Assembly (NCBI RefSeq): GCF_014306095.1 | Contig: NZ_JACRWC010000087.1 | Location: forward strand, 1-7,944 | Source of the DNA: Lentihominibacter faecis | Lineage (GTDB): Bacteria > Bacillota > Clostridia > Peptostreptococcales > Anaerovoracaceae | DNA length: 7,944 bases | Direction: 5' to 3' | Shown: positions 6,016 through 7,944 of the stretch, piece after piece | Layout of the letters: every line of letters begins with the position of its first letter | How positions within the stretch are numbered: the first letter of the stretch is position 1 | Position numbers and translations under genes: made by a program | Notes under the pieces: model-generated | Databases searched by the model: none | The model's input: the letters and a program-made list of their open reading frames with translations, nothing else | Told to the model about the DNA's origin: nothing

Positions 6016-6444
6016 ATGTTAAACGTATCAAAACGGACAGCTTATATGATCCTGGCGATATCCATCGTCGTCGAGGTCATCGGAGATGCCATGCTGACGG
6101 CATCCCACGGATACGATCATGCACTGCTGGGGATCGCAGCTATCATCGCTATAGTATTTTCCTTTTTCCTTTTTTCCAAAATCCTGCATATTATCGATCT
6201 ACCCATCGCTTATGCGACCTGGTGCGTAGTCGGGACACTGGCGTGCACACTGTTGGGCGTCTTTTTCTTTCACCAGCACCTTTCGCCCATCGGCTGGATA
6301 TCGATAATCATTCTGGCTGCCGCCACCTTCACCATGAACATGTGGGGAACGCCTGCCGAGGATCCTGAAAACGCCGAAACAGAAAGCAGAGAAACAGCAG
6401 AAAACACAAACGACGCAAATAGAGAGGAGAATGGATCATGCTAA
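6016..6444 (+). CDS. Small multidrug resistance (SMR) family transporter, first subunit of a pair
   Basis: A 142-aa, four-helix inner-membrane proton-coupled exporter subunit related to EmrE, EbrA and YkkC. The key glutamate in helix 1 is E20 (SIVVEVIGDAML). Helix 3 carries the family signature PIAYATWCVVG with W69 (EmrE W63 equivalent). Approximate helices are 9-27, 34-57, 62-85 and 91-110. The start at 6016 follows GGAGG by 5 nt; the earlier in-frame GTG at 5947 overlaps the -10 of the promoter and cannot be used. Family members are usually ~105-115 aa; this one has an extra ~32-residue hydrophilic, acidic tail (residues ~111-142). The second SMR gene overlaps by 7 nt, so the two probably form a heterodimer. 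Substrates cannot be predicted; the MerR-type promoter suggests induction by a small ligand. Confidence 0.88.
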   Translation: MLNVSKRTAYMILAISIVVEVIGDAMLTASHGYDHALLGIAAIIAIVFSFFLFSKILHIIDLPIAYATWCVVGTLACTLLGVFFFHQHLSPIGWISIIILAAATFTMNMWGTPAEDPENAETESRETAENTNDANREENGSC

Positions 6445-6758
6445 ATTCATACATCTTGCTCGCCATCTCTATCCTGGCCGAAGCGATCGCATCTTCCTTA
6501 ACAGTGGCCACGAAAGGCTTTACAAACCCAAAACCGACCATCGTCTGCATACTGGGATACTCTATAAGTTACGGGCTGTTTGGCATTGCCCTGCTGGGAA
6601 TCGATCTTGGGATCGCCTATGCCACATGGAGTTCTGTCGGCATCATCGCGACTTCCTGTGTCGGCTATCTCTTCTATAAACAAAAGCTGACGAAAATCGG
6701 CTACATATCCCTGTTGGTGATCATGATCAGCACCATCACATTGAATCTGCTGGGATAG
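6438..6758 (+). CDS. Small multidrug resistance (SMR) family transporter, second subunit of a pair
   Basis: A 106-aa, four-helix SMR protein of standard length. E15 (AISILAEAIASSL) is the membrane-embedded glutamate of helix 1, and IDLGIAYATWSSVGI is the helix 3 signature with W64. The TNPKP turn follows helix 1. The start overlaps the end of the upstream SMR gene by 7 nt (ATGCTAA), with AGAGGAGA about 7 nt upstream, indicating translational coupling. Paired, overlapping SMR genes typically encode obligate heterodimeric exporters (EbrAB, YkkCD, MdtIJ types). It is followed by a bidirectional terminator, so the operon is these two genes only. Confidence 0.9.
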   Translation: MLNSYILLAISILAEAIASSLTVATKGFTNPKPTIVCILGYSISYGLFGIALLGIDLGIAYATWSSVGIIATSCVGYLFYKQKLTKIGYISLLVIMISTITLNLLG

Positions 6759-6795
6759 TATCTTCGCAGCCGCAACCGGTCTTTTACTTATCCGC

Positions 6796-6841
6796 AAAAA
6801 ACGACCCCTAAAAGATATTCCATCTCTCAGGGATCGTTTTT
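6796..6841. terminator. Bidirectional intrinsic terminator between SMR and hydrogenase genes
   Basis: AAAAACGACCCCT (6797-6809) pairs with AGGGATCGTTTTT (6829-6841) with one mismatch and a 19-nt loop. It has a T-run on the 3' side in both readings. It would end both the rightward SMR operon and the leftward hydrogenase gene, which converge here. Confidence 0.85.
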
Positions 6842-6881
6842 CGTTTATGATAATCCTGTTGTACTATCAATATTCAGAATC

Positions 6882-7926
6882 TTACAGCGTCCAGTCTGTA
6901 ATGTGAGTGTGGAGCAGTTCGTGAGCTCTCTTGGAAAGAGGTTCGCCCAGGAATTCCTTATAGGCCAGCTGCACCGTCGGATTCTCGTGGGAGAATCGCA
7001 GTTCTGCTGTACTGTCGATGCCGTACAGAGTCTTGCCTCGTTCTTCTGCCAGTTCGGATCCATCGTGGATCGGCTGTCCGCCGCCACCTGCACATCCGCC
7101 AGGGCATGCCATGATCTCTACGAAATCGTATTCCACTTCGCCCTTCTTCAAAGCGGTCAGCAGTTCTCTCGTGTTGCCCAGTCCGCTGGCAACCGCCACC
7201 TTGACTGCAACGCCTTCAATTTCAAAGATGGCTTCTTTCCAGCCCTTAACGCCTCTTACCTTCTTAAAGGCGTCCGTCTTCGGGTTCTTGCCCGTCAGCA
7301 GGAAGTGAGCCGAACGCAGCGCTGCCTCCATAACACCGCCGGTCGCACCGAATATGATGCCGGCTCCGGTCGCTTCGCCAAAGAAATCATCAAACGGAGC
7401 TTCTTCCAGCTCGTCAGTCTTGATACGATCCGCATTGATCAGTCTTCCCATTTCTCTGGTCGTCAGTACCAGATCCACGTCTTTGCCCGCATCAGCATCA
7501 TTGACTTCTTCTACATCACATTCATATTTCTTCGCCGTACAAGGCATGATGGAAACAGAATAGATCTTTTCCGGATCCACGCCCAGCTTCTGTGCGATAT
7601 ATGTCTTGCTCATGGCGCCGAACATCTGCTGCGGAGATTTTGCAGTAGAAAGATTCTCTGCAAATTCCGGGAATTCGTTCTTCACGAAACGAACCCAGCC
7701 CGGGCAGCATGAAGTGAACAGCGGCCACTTGTGCTTATCTTTTTCTCCAAAGTGCTGGAGGAATTCGCTGCCTTCCTCCATAATGGTCAGGTCAGCTGTG
7801 AATCCCGTATCAAAGACGTAATCGAAGCCGATCTGCTTCAATGCAGCCACCAGCTTGCCCAGCGTGCTTTCCTCTCTGTAAAGTCCGACGCTTTCACCCC
7901 AGGCAGTACGCACAGCCGGTGCGATC
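6882..7926 (-). CDS. [FeFe]-hydrogenase, catalytic H-cluster domain, 5'-truncated
   Basis: The C-terminal ~347 residues of an iron-only hydrogenase, which reversibly interconverts protons plus electrons and H2 in fermentative anaerobes. The three H-cluster motifs are intact: TSCCPGW (visible residues 71-77, including the proton-transfer Cys and a cluster ligand), MPCTAKKYE (127-135) and MACPGGCAGGGGQP (272-285). The small-subunit-type region follows (VQLAYKEFLGEPLSKRAHELLHTHI, ~318-342). The sequence opens in IAPAVRTAWGES, at the start of the H-cluster domain, so any N-terminal ferredoxin-like FeS domains are missing beyond the contig end. Monomeric HydA and the subunit of an electron-bifurcating complex cannot be told apart. 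The apparent start MCIRDR is translated adapter, not protein. Only one gene is seen, so operon context is unknown. Confidence 0.93.
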
Positions 7927-7944
7927 CTGTCTCTTATACACATC
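7927..7944. other. Nextera/Tn5 mosaic-end adapter remnant (artefact)
   Basis: CTGTCTCTTATACACATC matches 18 of the 19 bases of the Tn5 mosaic end used in Nextera libraries. It was left on a read end and assembled into the contig. It creates a false in-frame start giving MCIRDR at the head of the hydrogenase. It should be trimmed. Confidence 0.97.

Overview
The window looks like a contig end from an anaerobic Clostridia-type Firmicute. The basis is strong purine-rich ribosome binding sites, A+T-rich sigma-70-like promoters, a BspA-type leucine-rich-repeat surface protein with a Gram-positive C-terminal anchor, a paired SMR exporter and an [FeFe]-hydrogenase. I cannot name genus or species. The last 18 bases are Nextera/Tn5 adapter, not genome.

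Layout, left to right. (1) Positions 1-766 have no convincing gene. They carry at least a dozen copies of an octamer (GGATGAAA or its complement TTTCATCC), mostly as inverted pairs 33-35 nt apart; the first three pairs recur every ~104-105 nt. (2) Positions 767-4518, minus strand, form a two-gene unit. A 208-aa DNA-binding protein resembling IS3 OrfA plus the start of OrfB, without the DDE catalytic domain, is followed 41 nt later by a 1027-aa secreted LRR surface protein. (3) Positions 4545-4907 are a non-coding segment bounded by two 21-bp inverted repeats. It contains rightward promoter candidates and two terminator-like hairpins. (4) Positions 4897-5784, minus strand, encode an intact tyrosine recombinase whose stop codon lies inside the right-hand repeat. 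(5) Positions 5785-6015 hold the recombinase promoter, a 26-bp palindrome and a MerR-type promoter with a 19-bp spacer. (6) Positions 6016-6758, plus strand, encode two overlapping SMR subunits, followed by a bidirectional terminator. (7) Positions 6882-7926, minus strand, encode the C-terminal part of an [FeFe]-hydrogenase, cut by the contig end.

The main result is parts 2-4: I read them as a phase-variable surface-protein locus. The recombinase would flip the 4545-4907 segment. In the orientation sequenced, the best promoters point right, away from the regulator/adhesin genes and antisense to the recombinase, so this copy looks OFF or low. Inversion would place the strongest promoter about 90 nt upstream of the regulator start codon, facing it. 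The repeats, promoter candidates and catalytic residues are seen directly; the inversion is inferred. The octamer array downstream of the surface-protein gene is unexplained.
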